A stretch of DNA of 64,000 nucleotides from an uncultured Verrucomicrobiota bacterium (GCA_903898675.1 CAIUGM010000022.1:1-64000), one strand, 5' to 3'; shown: positions 42,963 through 52,208, counted from the first letter of the stretch. Notes: generated by a model from the sequence alone, not told the origin. Numbers and translations are program-made.

Positions 42963-43002
42963 ATCCGGGCCCATTAGTGAAAACAGTGGTTAAACCTCTG
43001 CT

Positions 43003-43079
43003 CTTTCGCGCTTCTTCGCGCCCTTCGCGGTTAAAAATTCCAGCAGGTTTTCACCACAGAGACACGGAGTTTCGATCCC
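43003..43079. repeat. Dispersed repeat, first copy of a direct pair
   Basis: Contains CTTTCGCGCTTCTTCGCGCC, CTTCGCGGTTAAA, then TTTTCACCACAGAGACACGG and GAGTTTCGATCCC. The same block with minor changes is at 47871-47956, 4.8 kb away in the same orientation. The rest of the roughly 370-base gap before the beta-galactosidase gene is otherwise featureless. Confidence 0.75.
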
Positions 43080-43286
43080 TGCCCGCCTGTCTTCCTTCCG
43101 CGCACGCGGTGGTCAGGTAATACCTCATATTCAGTTTTTGCGTTTCTTGTGGCCAACGATCCGCCCAGGCTCGCCTCCAGCCTTCACTTGCAGTCTGAAT
43201 CGCCCGCCGACAACCTCGGCTCATTCCGCCGGGACTGTTCACCCCGAGTCCCGGAGCGCAGGTCATCCCGCCTGTTCCCCCGCCCC

Positions 43287-45632
43287 ATGAAAGCCCTTAC
43301 CTCGCTCCTCTTCGCCTGCCTCGTCCTGTCCCTCGCCCCGGGCGCCAGTGCCGCGGCGCCGCATCGCTTCGAGATTGGCGACACGGATTTCCTGCTCGAC
43401 GGCCAGCGGCTCCAGATCCGCTGCGGCGAGATTCATTTCGCCCGCGTGCCCCGCGAGTACTGGCGGCACCGGCTGCAGCTGGCAAAGGCCATGGGCCTGA
43501 ATACCATCTGCGCCTACCTGTTCTGGAATTACCACGAGTGGGACGAGGGCAAATACGACTGGAGCGGCCAGCGCGACGCCGCCGAGTTCTGCCGGATCGC
43601 CCAGGAAGAGGGCCTGTGGGTCATCCTCCGCCCCGGCCCCTACGCCTGCGCGGAGTGGGAGATGGGCGGACTGCCCTGGTGGTTGCTGAACAAGTCGGAT
43701 AAGAATTTCCTCCGGACGCAGGATCCCCTCTTCCTGGCGGCCTCCCGGCGCTGGTTTGCCGAGGTCAGCCGCGTGATGGCGCCGCTACAGGTCACGCAGG
43801 GCGGCCCGATCCTGATGGTCCAGGTGGAGAATGAATACGGCTACTTCGGCAAGGATCCCGGGTACATGCCCGCCATGCGCCAGATCATCCTCGACGCCGG
43901 TTTCACCGTGCCGCTTTTCGCCTGCAACCCGACGTCCGAGGTCGAGCGTTCGCATCTGCCCGGGCTTTTCTCCGTCGCCAACTTCGGCTCGGATCCGGAA
44001 AAGGGCTTCGAGGCGCTCCGTCGGGTCCAGCCCAAGGGTCCGCTGATGTGCGGCGAATATTACGCGGGCTGGTTCGATATCTGGGGCAAGCCGCACAAGA
44101 CCGGCAGCGCCGCCCACATGCTCGCCGACCTCGACACGATCCTGACGCAGGACGGTTCGTTCAGCCTCTACATGGCCCATGGCGGCACCACCTTCGGCCT
44201 CTGGGGCGGCTGCGACCGGCCCTTCCAGCCGGATACCTCGAGCTACGACTACGACGCCCCCATCAGCGAAGCGGGCTGGATCACGCCGAAGTTCACCGAA
44301 TTCCGCGCGCTCATGAGCCGCCACCTGATGCCGGGCGAAAAAATCCCGGAGCCGCCGCCGGCCAATCCCGTCATGGCCATCGCGGAGTTCCCGCTGGACG
44401 AAAGCGCCGCCGTGTTCGCCAACCTGCCCGCCACTCCGATCCAGGATGCCACGCCGCGCAACCTCGAGGCCTACAACATCAGCCGCGGGCTCATCGCCTA
44501 CCGGGCCACCCTGCCCGCGGGACCCGCCGGGTTTCTTGAAGCCGAAAACGTGCGCGACCTCGCCTGGGTGTTCCTCGACGGCCGGGCCGCCGGCGTCATG
44601 GACGTCCGCACCCGGCGTTTCAAGGTCCAGCTGCCCGCGCGCACCCAGCCCGCCCGGATCGAGGTGCTCCTCTACACCATCGCGCGCGTCAACTTCGGCA
44701 TCGAGGTGCACGACCGCAAGGGCCTGCAGGGACCGGTGCGCTTCACGACCCTGGATGGTTCGACCCGGGAGGTTAACGGCTGGGAAATCCGGCCGATCGA
44801 TTTCGGCGCCGATGCCAAGCTGCCGCCGCTCCACTGGGAAAAGGGACCGGCGGCCGCCGGCCAGCCCGCGTTCTGGCGGACCACGATCAACCTGACCGCC
44901 GCCGCCGACACTTTTCTCGACCTGTCGAAATGGGGCATCGGGATTGTCTGGGTGAATGGCCGTTGCCTCGGCCGTTATTGGAACATCGGGCCCACGCAAA
45001 CCATGTACCTGCCCGGTCCCTGGCTGAAGACCGGCGCCAATGAGATTGTCGTCCTCGATCTCACCGGCCCGGAAAAACCAATGCTCCAGGGCTTGAAGAC
45101 CCCGGTGCTCAACCTGCTGCGCCCGGAGAAGGATTTCTATTCCATGAACAACCGGAAGCTCGTGCAACTCGCGGGCGTGACTCCGGTGCAGGCGGGCCAG
45201 TTCGCCGCGGGCGCGGCCGTGCAGGAGATCAAATTCGCCCGGCCCGCGACCGGACGGCAATTCTGTCTTGAGTCCATCGACGCTTTTGACGGCAGGGAAT
45301 ACGCCGCGGCCGCCGAGATCCAGCTCCTGGACGAGGCCGGCAACACCCTCAACCAGTCGGCGTGGACCATCGCCTATGCCGACAGCGAGGAGGACAAGGC
45401 CCTGAGCGGCTCGGCCGTCAACGCCATCAACGGTCAGGGATCCGATGCCTGGCACACGGCCATCAAGGATCAGGACCCGCCCGCGCATCCCCACCGCCTT
45501 ATCATCGATCTCGGCGCCACGGTCCGGGTCAGCGGCTTTCGCTACACGCCGCGCCAGGGTCCGGACACTGTCACCGGACGCATCAAGGGCTACCGCATCT
45601 ACCTCGGCGACCAACTGGCCGTCGCGCCCTAG
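43287..45632 (+). CDS. Secreted GH35 beta-galactosidase with C-terminal F5/8-like domain
   Basis: 781 residues from the ATG at 43287 with signal peptide (LTSLLFACLVLSLAPGASA). GH35 motifs: IRCGEIHFARVPREYWRHRL, ILRPGPYACAEWEMGGLPWW, acid/base E183 in MVQVENEYGYFG, nucleophile E257 in PLMCGEYYAGWFD, and MAHGGTTFG. Beta-sandwich domains follow (DLAWVFLDGRAAG, WVNGRCLGRYWNIGP), and the last ~130 residues (FDGREYAAAAEIQLL, GFRYTPRQGP) resemble a galactose-binding F5/8 type C module. Releases terminal galactose from galactosides in the periplasm or outside. Confidence 0.92.
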   Translation: MKALTSLLFACLVLSLAPGASAAAPHRFEIGDTDFLLDGQRLQIRCGEIHFARVPREYWRHRLQLAKAMGLNTICAYLFWNYHEWDEGKYDWSGQRDAAEFCRIAQEEGLWVILRPGPYACAEWEMGGLPWWLLNKSDKNFLRTQDPLFLAASRRWFAEVSRVMAPLQVTQGGPILMVQVENEYGYFGKDPGYMPAMRQIILDAGFTVPLFACNPTSEVERSHLPGLFSVANFGSDPEKGFEALRRVQPKGPLMCGEYYAGWFDIWGKPHKTGSAAHMLADLDTILTQDGSFSLYMAHGGTTFGLWGGCDRPFQPDTSSYDYDAPISEAGWITPKFTEFRALMSRHLMPGEKIPEPPPANPVMAIAEFPLDESAAVFANLPATPIQDATPRNLEAYNISRGLIAYRATLPAGPAGFLEAENVRDLAWVFLDGRAAGVMDVRTRRFKVQLPARTQPARIEVLLYTIARVNFGIEVHDRKGLQGPVRFTTLDGSTREVNGWEIRPIDFGADAKLPPLHWEKGPAAAGQPAFWRTTINLTAAADTFLDLSKWGIGIVWVNGRCLGRYWNIGPTQTMYLPGPWLKTGANEIVVLDLTGPEKPMLQGLKTPVLNLLRPEKDFYSMNNRKLVQLAGVTPVQAGQFAAGAAVQEIKFARPATGRQFCLESIDAFDGREYAAAAEIQLLDEAGNTLNQSAWTIAYADSEEDKALSGSAVNAINGQGSDAWHTAIKDQDPPAHPHRLIIDLGATVRVSGFRYTPRQGPDTVTGRIKGYRIYLGDQLAVAP

Positions 45633-45737
45633 GACGGCGGTTCAGCCCTGCCGCGATTGTTTTCCCTTCGGGCCTAGCACGCAAGCGTGCGGGCCATCTC
45701 CGCCTCTCGGCTCCGTCGACGATCAAATTTCTGTCTC

Positions 45738-46319
45738 TTATCGTTTGGGTTTCTTCAGGAGCGTGTGAAATCCCAACTCTTTGCGCGGCACGACCGGTGG
45801 ATTGAGCAGAGGCCGCAGCTTCTCGTAGACATCGCGCAGGATCACATCGTGCGTCACGAGCTTCTTGTCGATCTCGGCCAGTCGCTTGAAGACCGTCGCG
45901 TGAGCTTGCAATTCCTCACGCATTTGCACGAAGGCGCGGACCACAAATAAACTCATCTGCACCGCCCTCGGACTGCTGAGCACCGTCGCCGCCATCAACG
46001 CGCCGTGTTCTGTGAAAGCCCAAGGTAGCTTGCGGAGACCACCACGTCCCTCTCGTGAACTCATCACAGATTGTGATGAGTTATTGGCATCCGATTGCTT
46101 ATCAGCTGTATCCATATTTGATATCGCAAATTGCGATATCAAACGCGCGTATTCCACGTGGGTGAGTTGGAATCTGAAGTCCGACGGGAAGCGGGCGACG
46201 TTGCGCTTCACAGCTTCGTTGAGCCGAGAGGTCGGCACACCGTAAAGCCGGGCAAGATCACCATCGAGCATCACGCGCTGACGGCGGATGCCATGGATCG
46301 GCGGCAGTTCAGTTTTCAT
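45738..46319 (-). CDS. ORF6N-domain DNA-binding protein
   Basis: 193 residues. IHGIRRQRVMLDGDLARLYG, TSRLNEAVKRNVARFPSDFR and KLPWAFTEHGALMAATVLSS are the ORF6N domain, known from phage anti-repressors. A coiled-coil-like C-terminus follows (FVQMREELQAHATVFKRLAE). Between them, codons for about QFAISNMDTADKQSDANNSS and QSVMSSRE form an insert that is missing in shorter homologues as I remember them and contains two perfect palindromes. Likely DNA binding; a mobile-element or domesticated-phage origin is plausible. No other phage genes are nearby. Confidence 0.82.
   Translation of the reverse strand: MKTELPPIHGIRRQRVMLDGDLARLYGVPTSRLNEAVKRNVARFPSDFRFQLTHVEYARLISQFAISNMDTADKQSDANNSSQSVMSSREGRGGLRKLPWAFTEHGALMAATVLSSPRAVQMSLFVVRAFVQMREELQAHATVFKRLAEIDKKLVTHDVILRDVYEKLRPLLNPPVVPRKELGFHTLLKKPKR
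46058..46082. repeat. Palindrome 1 in the ORF6N gene
   Basis: AACTCATCACA-gat-TGTGATGAGTT: perfect 11-bp arms with a three-base centre, inside the coding sequence. Confidence 0.85.
46117..46143. repeat. Palindrome 2 in the ORF6N gene
   Basis: TTTGATATCGCAA-a-TTGCGATATCAAA: perfect 13-bp arms with a single central base, 34 bases from palindrome 1, also inside the coding sequence. AT-rich compared with the surroundings. Confidence 0.88.
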
Positions 46320-46467
46320 GGGCCAGAATTAATCTCACTGCAGACGGCAGCGGCGTGGCCCGGACTTGAGCCAAGCGCAGGGAACGCGACACAGCCAGCC
46401 AGAATTTGCCTCCGCGCGCTAGCTCACTTGAAAAATCCCTTTAACGCTGAGATCCACACGGCGCTCT

Positions 46468-46493
46468 TTGAGGTGCCATATTTGGCACCTCAA
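46468..46493. repeat. Palindrome 3 upstream of the ORF6N gene
   Basis: TTGAGGTGCCA-tatt-TGGCACCTCAA: perfect 11-bp arms, about 150 bases before the ORF6N start. Same build as the two palindromes in the gene but a different sequence. Most of the remaining 404-base gap to the acyltransferase is non-coding; a GATTAGCGG-type repeat lies at ~46625-46662. Confidence 0.85.
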
Positions 46494-46723
46494 GCTTCTG
46501 ATTCGCGAGACTCTTATCAAATTTTCCCGTCCCGATTCATTTTTTCTCCATCAGTGAATGCTCCCCCTTTGCGACTCCGCCTCATTGCGTGAGACTCGTC
46601 CGCCGCCTTATCCCTCTTCCTTACATTAACGTCCATTAGCGCAGATTAGCGGTTTAAAAAATCCGCGCCCTCGGACTTTTTGTTTCGTCTGCGCCTGGGC
46701 GTTCGGCAAGGCTGCCGGGCGTC

Positions 46724-47821
46724 ATGCCTTCCGCTCCCGCCCGGAACCTCTACCTCGACCACCTGCGCGTGCTGCTGACGGTCCTCGTCATTTTGCACCA
46801 CGCCGTGATCGTCTACGGAGGCTCGGGCGGCTGGTATTGGAAACAGGATCCCGAGACGCCCAGCCGGCTGCTGCTCCTGTTCAACGCGGTGAACCAGTCC
46901 TACTTCATGGGCTTCTTCTTCCTGCTCGCGGGCTACTTCACCCCGCGCTCCTTTGACCGCAAGGGCGCCGGCCCGTACCTCGCCGACCGTTTTTTCCGGC
47001 TGGGCCTCCCGCTCGCGGCCTACTTCTTCATCCTCTCGCCGCTCACCATCGCCCTGGCGCACTCCGGGCGCGGCCGTCAGTTCTGGCCGGACTGGGGGCA
47101 GCGGTATCTCGAGCGGGATTTCGAACCAGGCCCGCTCTGGTTCGCGGAGGCGTTGCTCATCCTCGCCCTCGCCTACGTCGCGTGGCGCGCGGGGCGCAAG
47201 GCACCCGCCGCCGACCTCACCCAACTGCCATCGAACCGCACGCTCCTGCTCGCCGCGCTCGCGACGGGCGCGGCCTCGTTTCTTGTCCGCCTCGCGGTGC
47301 CGGTCGGGGTCAACGTCGCGTGGCTGCAGCTCGGCTACTTCCCGGCCTACGTCGTGCTCTTCGCCACCGGCTGCCTGGTCGCCCGGCACCAGCTGCTGGA
47401 AAACGTGACCTTTGCCCAGGCGCGGCCGTGGGCGATCACGACGGCGGTCATGTTCGTGCTCCTGCCCGTGATGCTCGTGACGCGGGGTGGCCAGGGGACG
47501 TTCTCCGGCGGCTGGAGTGTCAACGCGGCCTTCTACGCATTCTGGGACCCACTCATGGCCTGGGGCATCATCCTGACGCTGCTCTGGTTCTTCCGCACGC
47601 GCCTCGCCGGCGGCAACCGCCTCACCGCCGCGCTCGCGCGCCAGGCCTTTGGCGCCTTCATCGTGCACCCGCCGGTGTTGGTCGGCCTGAGCGTCCTCCT
47701 GCGCAACTCGACGCTGCCGCAGTTCCAGAAGCTCCTCCTCGTCGGCCCCGCGGCCTGCATCGGCGCCTTCGCCCTCTCCGGCCTCCTGCTCCTCGTCCCC
47801 GGATTCAAGAAAGTCCTCTGA
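46724..47821 (+). CDS. Acyltransferase-3 family integral membrane protein
   Basis: 365 residues with about ten hydrophobic helices. The opening NLYLDHLRVLLTVLVILHHA carries the family's D-x-x-R-x...H pattern (catalytic His in LHHAVIV), and NAVNQSYFMGFFFLLAGYFT continues the fold. Such enzymes move acyl groups (acetyl, succinyl) onto surface sugars or peptidoglycan. The substrate is unknown. The gene lies alone between repeat blocks, with no glycosyltransferases nearby. Confidence 0.88.
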   Translation: MPSAPARNLYLDHLRVLLTVLVILHHAVIVYGGSGGWYWKQDPETPSRLLLLFNAVNQSYFMGFFFLLAGYFTPRSFDRKGAGPYLADRFFRLGLPLAAYFFILSPLTIALAHSGRGRQFWPDWGQRYLERDFEPGPLWFAEALLILALAYVAWRAGRKAPAADLTQLPSNRTLLLAALATGAASFLVRLAVPVGVNVAWLQLGYFPAYVVLFATGCLVARHQLLENVTFAQARPWAITTAVMFVLLPVMLVTRGGQGTFSGGWSVNAAFYAFWDPLMAWGIILTLLWFFRTRLAGGNRLTAALARQAFGAFIVHPPVLVGLSVLLRNSTLPQFQKLLLVGPAACIGAFALSGLLLLVPGFKKVL

Positions 47822-47870
47822 GTGCCTTCGCGTCTCTGCGCCTCAGCGTGAGCCTAGTCCGGCCTCTATA

Positions 47871-48005
47871 CTTTCGCGTTCCTTCGCGCCCTTCGCGGTC
47901 AAACAATTCCCCCGGATTTTCACCACAAAGACACAGAGGCACAGAGTTTCGATCCCGGATCCATTGCCATCCATCTGTGTGTTCCGTGTGTTCTGTGGTT
48001 AAACC
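47871..48005. repeat. Dispersed repeat, second copy of the direct pair, plus inverted arm
   Basis: 47871-47956 repeats 43003-43079 (CTTTCGCGTTCCTTCGCGCC, TTTTCACCACAAAGACACAG, GAGTTTCGATCCC). It is followed at 47975 by CTGTGTGTTCCGTGTGTTCT, the inverse of the ACAGAACACAC type of repeat. This fills most of the 283-base gap to the alcohol dehydrogenase gene. Confidence 0.75.
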
Positions 48006-48104
48006 TCGGCGCTGCCCTCATTCCCCACTTGCAGTTCCAACGGCGCTGGCAACTTTGAGCACTACTCCCTGACCCTTTCTCCCTGCTCCCAACTCCTCCC
48101 TCCC

Positions 48105-49169
48105 ATGGCCAAACCCGTCTGCTATTCCACCAAGGCTTTTTCCACGACCAGTCCCTCGTCGCCGCTCAGCGCGGCCACCATCGAGCGCCGCGAGCCGACG
48201 CCGAGTGACGTCCAGATCCAGATCCTCTTCTGCGGCGTCTGCCACTCCGACCTCCACTTCGCCCGCAACGAATGGCAGTTCACCCAGTATCCCGCCGTCC
48301 CCGGCCATGAGATCGTGGGCCGCGTGACCAAGGTCGGCACCGGCGTCACCAAGCACAAGGTCGGCGACCTCGTCGGCGTGGGCTGTCTCGTCGACTCCTG
48401 CCGCACCTGCCCGAATTGCAGCGCGGGCTTCGAGCAGTTCTGCGACCTCGGCATGTCCGGCGGCACCTACGGCGGCACGGAGAAACATCTCGGCACCCCG
48501 ACGCTCGGCGGCTACTCGCAGAGCATCGTCGTGGAGGAGGATTTCGTGCTCCGGATGCCCGCCAACCTCGACCCCGCCGCCGCCGCGCCGCTGCTCTGCG
48601 CCGGCATCACCACCTATTCCCCGCTGAAGCACTGGAAGGTCGGCCCCGGCCAGAAGGTCGGCATTGTCGGCCTCGGCGGTCTCGGCCACATGGGCGTCAA
48701 GTTCGCCAAGGCCTTCGGGGCCCAGGTCGTGCTATTCACCACCTCGCCCAGCAAGGTGGCCGACGGCAAGCGCCTCGGCGCGCATGAGGTCGTCATCTCC
48801 ACCGACGCCGCCCAGATGGCGGCCCACGCCGGCACCTTCGATTTCATTTTGGATGCGGTGTCCGCCAGCCACGACATCAACGCCTACCTCAACCTGCTGA
48901 AGCGCGACGGCAACCTCACGCTCGTCGGCGCGCCCGAGAAGCCGCTGCCCGTGGCCGCGTTCCCGCTGATCATGCGCCGGCGGTCCCTGTCCGGTTCCTT
49001 GATCGGCGGGTTGCCCGAGACGCAGGAGATGCTGGATTTCTGCGGGAAGCACAACATCACCTGCGACATCGAGATGATCCGCATGGACGAGATCAACGGC
49101 GCCTACGAGCGGATGCTGAAGAGCGACGTGAAGTACCGCTTCGTGATCGACATGAAGACACTGGCGTGA
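48105..49169 (+). CDS. Zinc-dependent alcohol dehydrogenase (YahK/cinnamyl-ADH-like)
   Basis: 354 residues. Catalytic zinc site: CGVCHSDLHFARNEW and GHEIVGRVTKVG; structural zinc site: CLVDSCRTCPNCSAGFEQFC; NADP-binding Rossmann motif VGIVGLGGLGHMGVKFAKAF. This is the medium-chain dehydrogenase family, with YahK-like features, reducing a broad range of aldehydes with NADPH. It is a single gene between repeats, so its pathway is open. Confidence 0.92.
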   Translation: MAKPVCYSTKAFSTTSPSSPLSAATIERREPTPSDVQIQILFCGVCHSDLHFARNEWQFTQYPAVPGHEIVGRVTKVGTGVTKHKVGDLVGVGCLVDSCRTCPNCSAGFEQFCDLGMSGGTYGGTEKHLGTPTLGGYSQSIVVEEDFVLRMPANLDPAAAAPLLCAGITTYSPLKHWKVGPGQKVGIVGLGGLGHMGVKFAKAFGAQVVLFTTSPSKVADGKRLGAHEVVISTDAAQMAAHAGTFDFILDAVSASHDINAYLNLLKRDGNLTLVGAPEKPLPVAAFPLIMRRRSLSGSLIGGLPETQEMLDFCGKHNITCDIEMIRMDEINGAYERMLKSDVKYRFVIDMKTLA

Positions 49170-49239
49170 CGGCCGGCGTCAGTTGTAAGCAGACACCGCA
49201 CTGGCTCACGCAAAGACGCGAAGGAGCCAAAGGGGAATT

Positions 49240-49340
49240 TTGTGCCCACGGAACACACAGAACACACGGAATGACAGACGCCCGGAACTGGATAATCGAG
49301 CCCTCCCGGCTCGCCTCCCTTTTCCGTGTATTGCTTGGGT
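49240..49340. repeat. CACAGAACACACGG-type repeats
   Basis: TGCCCACGGAACACACAGAA (49241) followed by CACACGGAATGAC, and near 49318 the degenerate inverse TTTTCCGTGTATTGCTTGGG. The gap to the phosphatase gene (297 bases) otherwise holds only low-complexity sequence. Confidence 0.65.
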
Positions 49341-49466
49341 CCAACCCGCCAAACCTTCGTGTTCCGTGCTTCCGCCCTTTCGTGCTTCCGCGATTGTCTT
49401 CCGCTTGGCTCCCTGTGCGGCCAACCGCGTATTGAGTTTTGGCGCCGGGGCGTTTTAGTCGGGCGC

Positions 49467-50138
49467 ATGTTCAAACGTACGCTCTGGGCGGTGCTGGCGG
49501 TCGGTCTGGCTTTCACGTTCGCGGGCCGTCCCGCCCTCGCCTCCGAGCCGGCCAACCTCTCCTACCACAAGCAGGATTTGCGGGTCTACGTCGACTCGGG
49601 CGAGTACGCGCAGAGCGTCGCGTCCGTCGCCCTCAGCGCCAACAAGTACGTGGCCAAGCGCATCGCCCGCGGCCAGGCCAAGGGCGAGAAGCTGGCCATC
49701 GTCTTCGACATCGACGAGACCACCCTCTCCAACCTGGCGCACATCCTGGAGAACGACTACGGCTACGTGCCCAAGGTCTGGGACGGCTGGGTGGCGGAAG
49801 GCCGCGCGCCGGCCATCGTGCCGGTGCAGATCGTCTACGACACCGCCGTGCGCGCGAAGATCGATGTGTTCTTCATCACCGGCCGCCGGGAGGCCGACCG
49901 CCGCGCCACCGAGAAAAACCTGCGGGAGGTCGGCTACGACACCTGGACGAAGATTTTCTACAAGCCCGAGACCGACATCATGCTCACGACCGCCGGTTTC
50001 AAGACCGAGGTGCGCCGCAAGCTCACCAAGGAAGGCTACGTGATCATCGCGAACCTCGGCGACCAGGACAGCGACCTGACCGGCGGCTACGCCGAGCGTG
50101 TCTTCAAGCTGCCGAATCCGTTTTACCTGGTGAAGTGA
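49467..50138 (+). CDS. Exported HAD-superfamily acid phosphatase (class B-like)
   Basis: 223 residues from the ATG at 49467 with signal peptide (LWAVLAVGLAFTFAGRPALA). The HAD motif I is IVFDIDETTLSNL (nucleophile first Asp), motif II FFITGRREADRRATEKNLRE, and motif IV in NLGDQDSDLTGGYA. These features match the acid phosphatase class B/plant VSP group, acting on phosphomonoesters in the periplasm. The upstream in-frame start is in repeat DNA and is rejected. Confidence 0.88.
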   Translation: MFKRTLWAVLAVGLAFTFAGRPALASEPANLSYHKQDLRVYVDSGEYAQSVASVALSANKYVAKRIARGQAKGEKLAIVFDIDETTLSNLAHILENDYGYVPKVWDGWVAEGRAPAIVPVQIVYDTAVRAKIDVFFITGRREADRRATEKNLREVGYDTWTKIFYKPETDIMLTTAGFKTEVRRKLTKEGYVIIANLGDQDSDLTGGYAERVFKLPNPFYLVK

Positions 50139-50200
50139 GGCGCGCGAGGAGCAGGTTTAGGTTTTAAGGGGTAAGGTTTAAGTGATAGGAGCGAGGCTCC

Positions 50201-50249
50201 TTCTCCCTTCTCCCTTCTCCCTTCTCCCTTCTCCCTTCTCCCTTCTCCC
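50201..50249. repeat. TTCTCCC tandem array, seven units
   Basis: Seven exact copies of the heptamer TTCTCCC in a row. It lies between the convergent phosphatase and cNMP-protein genes. A polypyrimidine/polypurine tract like this is prone to length change and could form triplex DNA. Confidence 0.9.
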
Positions 50250-50266
50250 TTCCCCGCGCTTCGCGT

Positions 50267-52195
50267 TCAGATCTGCTGGAAATTCCCCGGGCTGAGCGGG
50301 AAAATCGGGCGGCCGAGGCGCTCCGAGCTCACGCGCTCCAGCTTCAGGGCCACGGTGTAGTTGTGGGCGACGAACCGCAGGAACTCCCGGCGCGGGATGC
50401 AGAGGCAGCGGGTGCCGGGTCCGGCCGAGACCTGGGCGGTCGTGTTGCTGTTCTGCAGCAGGCCGATCTCGCCGAAGAAATTCCCGGCCTTGATCACGCC
50501 GCGCACCTTGCCGTCGCTCATGATCCGCGCCTGGCCCTCGAAGATGATGTAGAAGCTGTCGCTGAAAAAACCGCGCTGGAGGATCACCTCGCCATCCGTG
50601 TAGTCGGCCACCCGCGAGAGCTCGGCGAAGCGCTGCACCGCCTGCAGGTGCCAGTTCTGGCACAGGCTGATGCGCGCCAGGAACGGCAGCTTCTGGATGT
50701 GGTTCACGAGCGTGGCCGGGGGCACCCGCGTGAGGATCAGTTCCTCCGCCTGCGCCCAGTCGAGTTGCAGCAGCACGACCGGCGTGAGCGTGCGGAAAAG
50801 AAAACGCGGGTTCACCTTGTCGGCGTAGGCATGCAGCCCGACGAGGTCATCCTCGCACAGCACCTGCAGCAGCACGCGCCGGCCGGACTCGAGCTTGCGG
50901 TAGACGCCGACCTTGCCGGACAGGATCAGTGACACCTGCTTCACCGGCGCATCGAAGTCGTGGAGGACGCGCCACGGGCCCTCGCGCTGCGGCTTGAGGC
51001 CCTTGGCCAGCGCCTGCTGGACCGGCGGCGGCAGCGTGCGCAGCAGCGTCGACCGCAGCACGCAGCGCAGCCGGGCGCTCTCGTCCGTCGCCTGGTCGTT
51101 GCGGTTGAACCAGCGGCGGTACCATTCCTTGAAGGTGTCGCGCCGGGCGAGCGCCCGCTCCCGGGCAAACAGATAAAACTCCGAGCTGACGTAGATCAGG
51201 CCGAGCAGCGTGAGCGAACCGACGATCGCCATGGCGAGGCGCGGCCCCTGGGTCTGCCAGAACGCGAGGGTCCAGGGCGGCACCTCCGTCAGCACGCCGA
51301 CAAAGTAGCCGAGCACCATCGTCCAGAGCGCCCCGTAGCCGATCTCCAGCCAGGTCGTCGGGCTGCGCAGGCCGGTGCGCAGCAGTTTCCAGCGCAGGCC
51401 GGGGGTCCGGTTCGGCGGAAACAGAAAATTGTGCTCGGCGTCGCCCAGGCGTTTCTCCGCGCGCACGCGGATCATCCGGTTGACGCGTCCGCCCAGAATC
51501 GGGCGCAGCAGCACCAGCAGCCCGACGAGCGGGAAGAAACTCGCGCCCGGCCGGTGCCAGGTCAGGAAACCCGTCGCCGCCGCCATCATCGCGAGCGGCG
51601 CCAGGGCGACGAGCCGCTGCTCCGCCGGGGTCAGCATGCAGGCGTCGGAATTCCGCGTCAGCCAGCCGTAGCGCAGGTAGACTTCGCCGCCGGCGCCACG
51701 CAACAGCGAGGCCGACAACCCGGCGCCCAGGGCGCCGGCCACGCCGACCGCGAGGAGCCCGATCACGCCGTCGAGGAAGGAGGCCGGCAGCGCCGGCCGG
51801 AGGGCGACGGAAAATCCGCAGCCCACCGCAAACAGCAGCCACACGGCGTAGCGCAGGCGCGTGGGCGACAGCGACAGCGGCCAGTTCACGGCCGGCACCG
51901 GCGCGACCGTCTGACCCGGCTCGACGAGGATGCGCGCGCGCACCGCCTTGAGGATCAGTTCATAAAATTCACCCAGGGACGGACAGATGCGGTCGCTGAT
52001 GATCGCTTCCAGCACCTCGGGCACGGTCTGCGCCTGCTCGAAGCGGGCGAGCACCTGCCATTGCTTGGACGTGATCGCCAGGTAGGTGCGCTCGGGCACG
52101 TTCTTGACCATGAGGACATGGCCGAACGGCTTGGTGCGTTGCAGTTGCGAGGCGAGTTGCCAGCTCTTGGCGGTGAGGACGAGATTGATTTCCAT
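50267..52195 (-). CDS. Membrane protein with PqqD-like N-terminus and two cNMP-binding-fold domains
   Basis: 642 residues. The N-terminal ~95 (NVPERTYLAITSKQWQVLAR, CPSLGEFYELILKAVRARIL) looks like a PqqD-type winged helix. Residues ~108-345 hold about six membrane helices (LRYAVWLLFAVGCGFSVAL, GYGALWTMVLGYFVGVL and others). A first cNMP-like barrel is at ~410-480 (SLILSGKVGVYRKLESGRRV) and a second at ~525-620 (SDSFYIIFEGQARIM, GNFFGEIGLLQNSNTTAQVS). The Arg that contacts the cyclic nucleotide phosphate in the canonical motif is replaced by Asn in NSNTTAQV, so nucleotide binding is doubtful. The gene lies 13 bases after the REC gene, as an operon. Confidence 0.75.
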   Translation of the reverse strand: MEINLVLTAKSWQLASQLQRTKPFGHVLMVKNVPERTYLAITSKQWQVLARFEQAQTVPEVLEAIISDRICPSLGEFYELILKAVRARILVEPGQTVAPVPAVNWPLSLSPTRLRYAVWLLFAVGCGFSVALRPALPASFLDGVIGLLAVGVAGALGAGLSASLLRGAGGEVYLRYGWLTRNSDACMLTPAEQRLVALAPLAMMAAATGFLTWHRPGASFFPLVGLLVLLRPILGGRVNRMIRVRAEKRLGDAEHNFLFPPNRTPGLRWKLLRTGLRSPTTWLEIGYGALWTMVLGYFVGVLTEVPPWTLAFWQTQGPRLAMAIVGSLTLLGLIYVSSEFYLFARERALARRDTFKEWYRRWFNRNDQATDESARLRCVLRSTLLRTLPPPVQQALAKGLKPQREGPWRVLHDFDAPVKQVSLILSGKVGVYRKLESGRRVLLQVLCEDDLVGLHAYADKVNPRFLFRTLTPVVLLQLDWAQAEELILTRVPPATLVNHIQKLPFLARISLCQNWHLQAVQRFAELSRVADYTDGEVILQRGFFSDSFYIIFEGQARIMSDGKVRGVIKAGNFFGEIGLLQNSNTTAQVSAGPGTRCLCIPRREFLRFVAHNYTVALKLERVSSERLGRPIFPLSPGNFQQI

Positions 52196-52208
52196 GGTAT
52201 CCGGCGGG

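Noticed and set aside
50201-50249. Possible CRISPR array
   Set aside because: Units are seven bases with no spacers. It is a simple tandem repeat.
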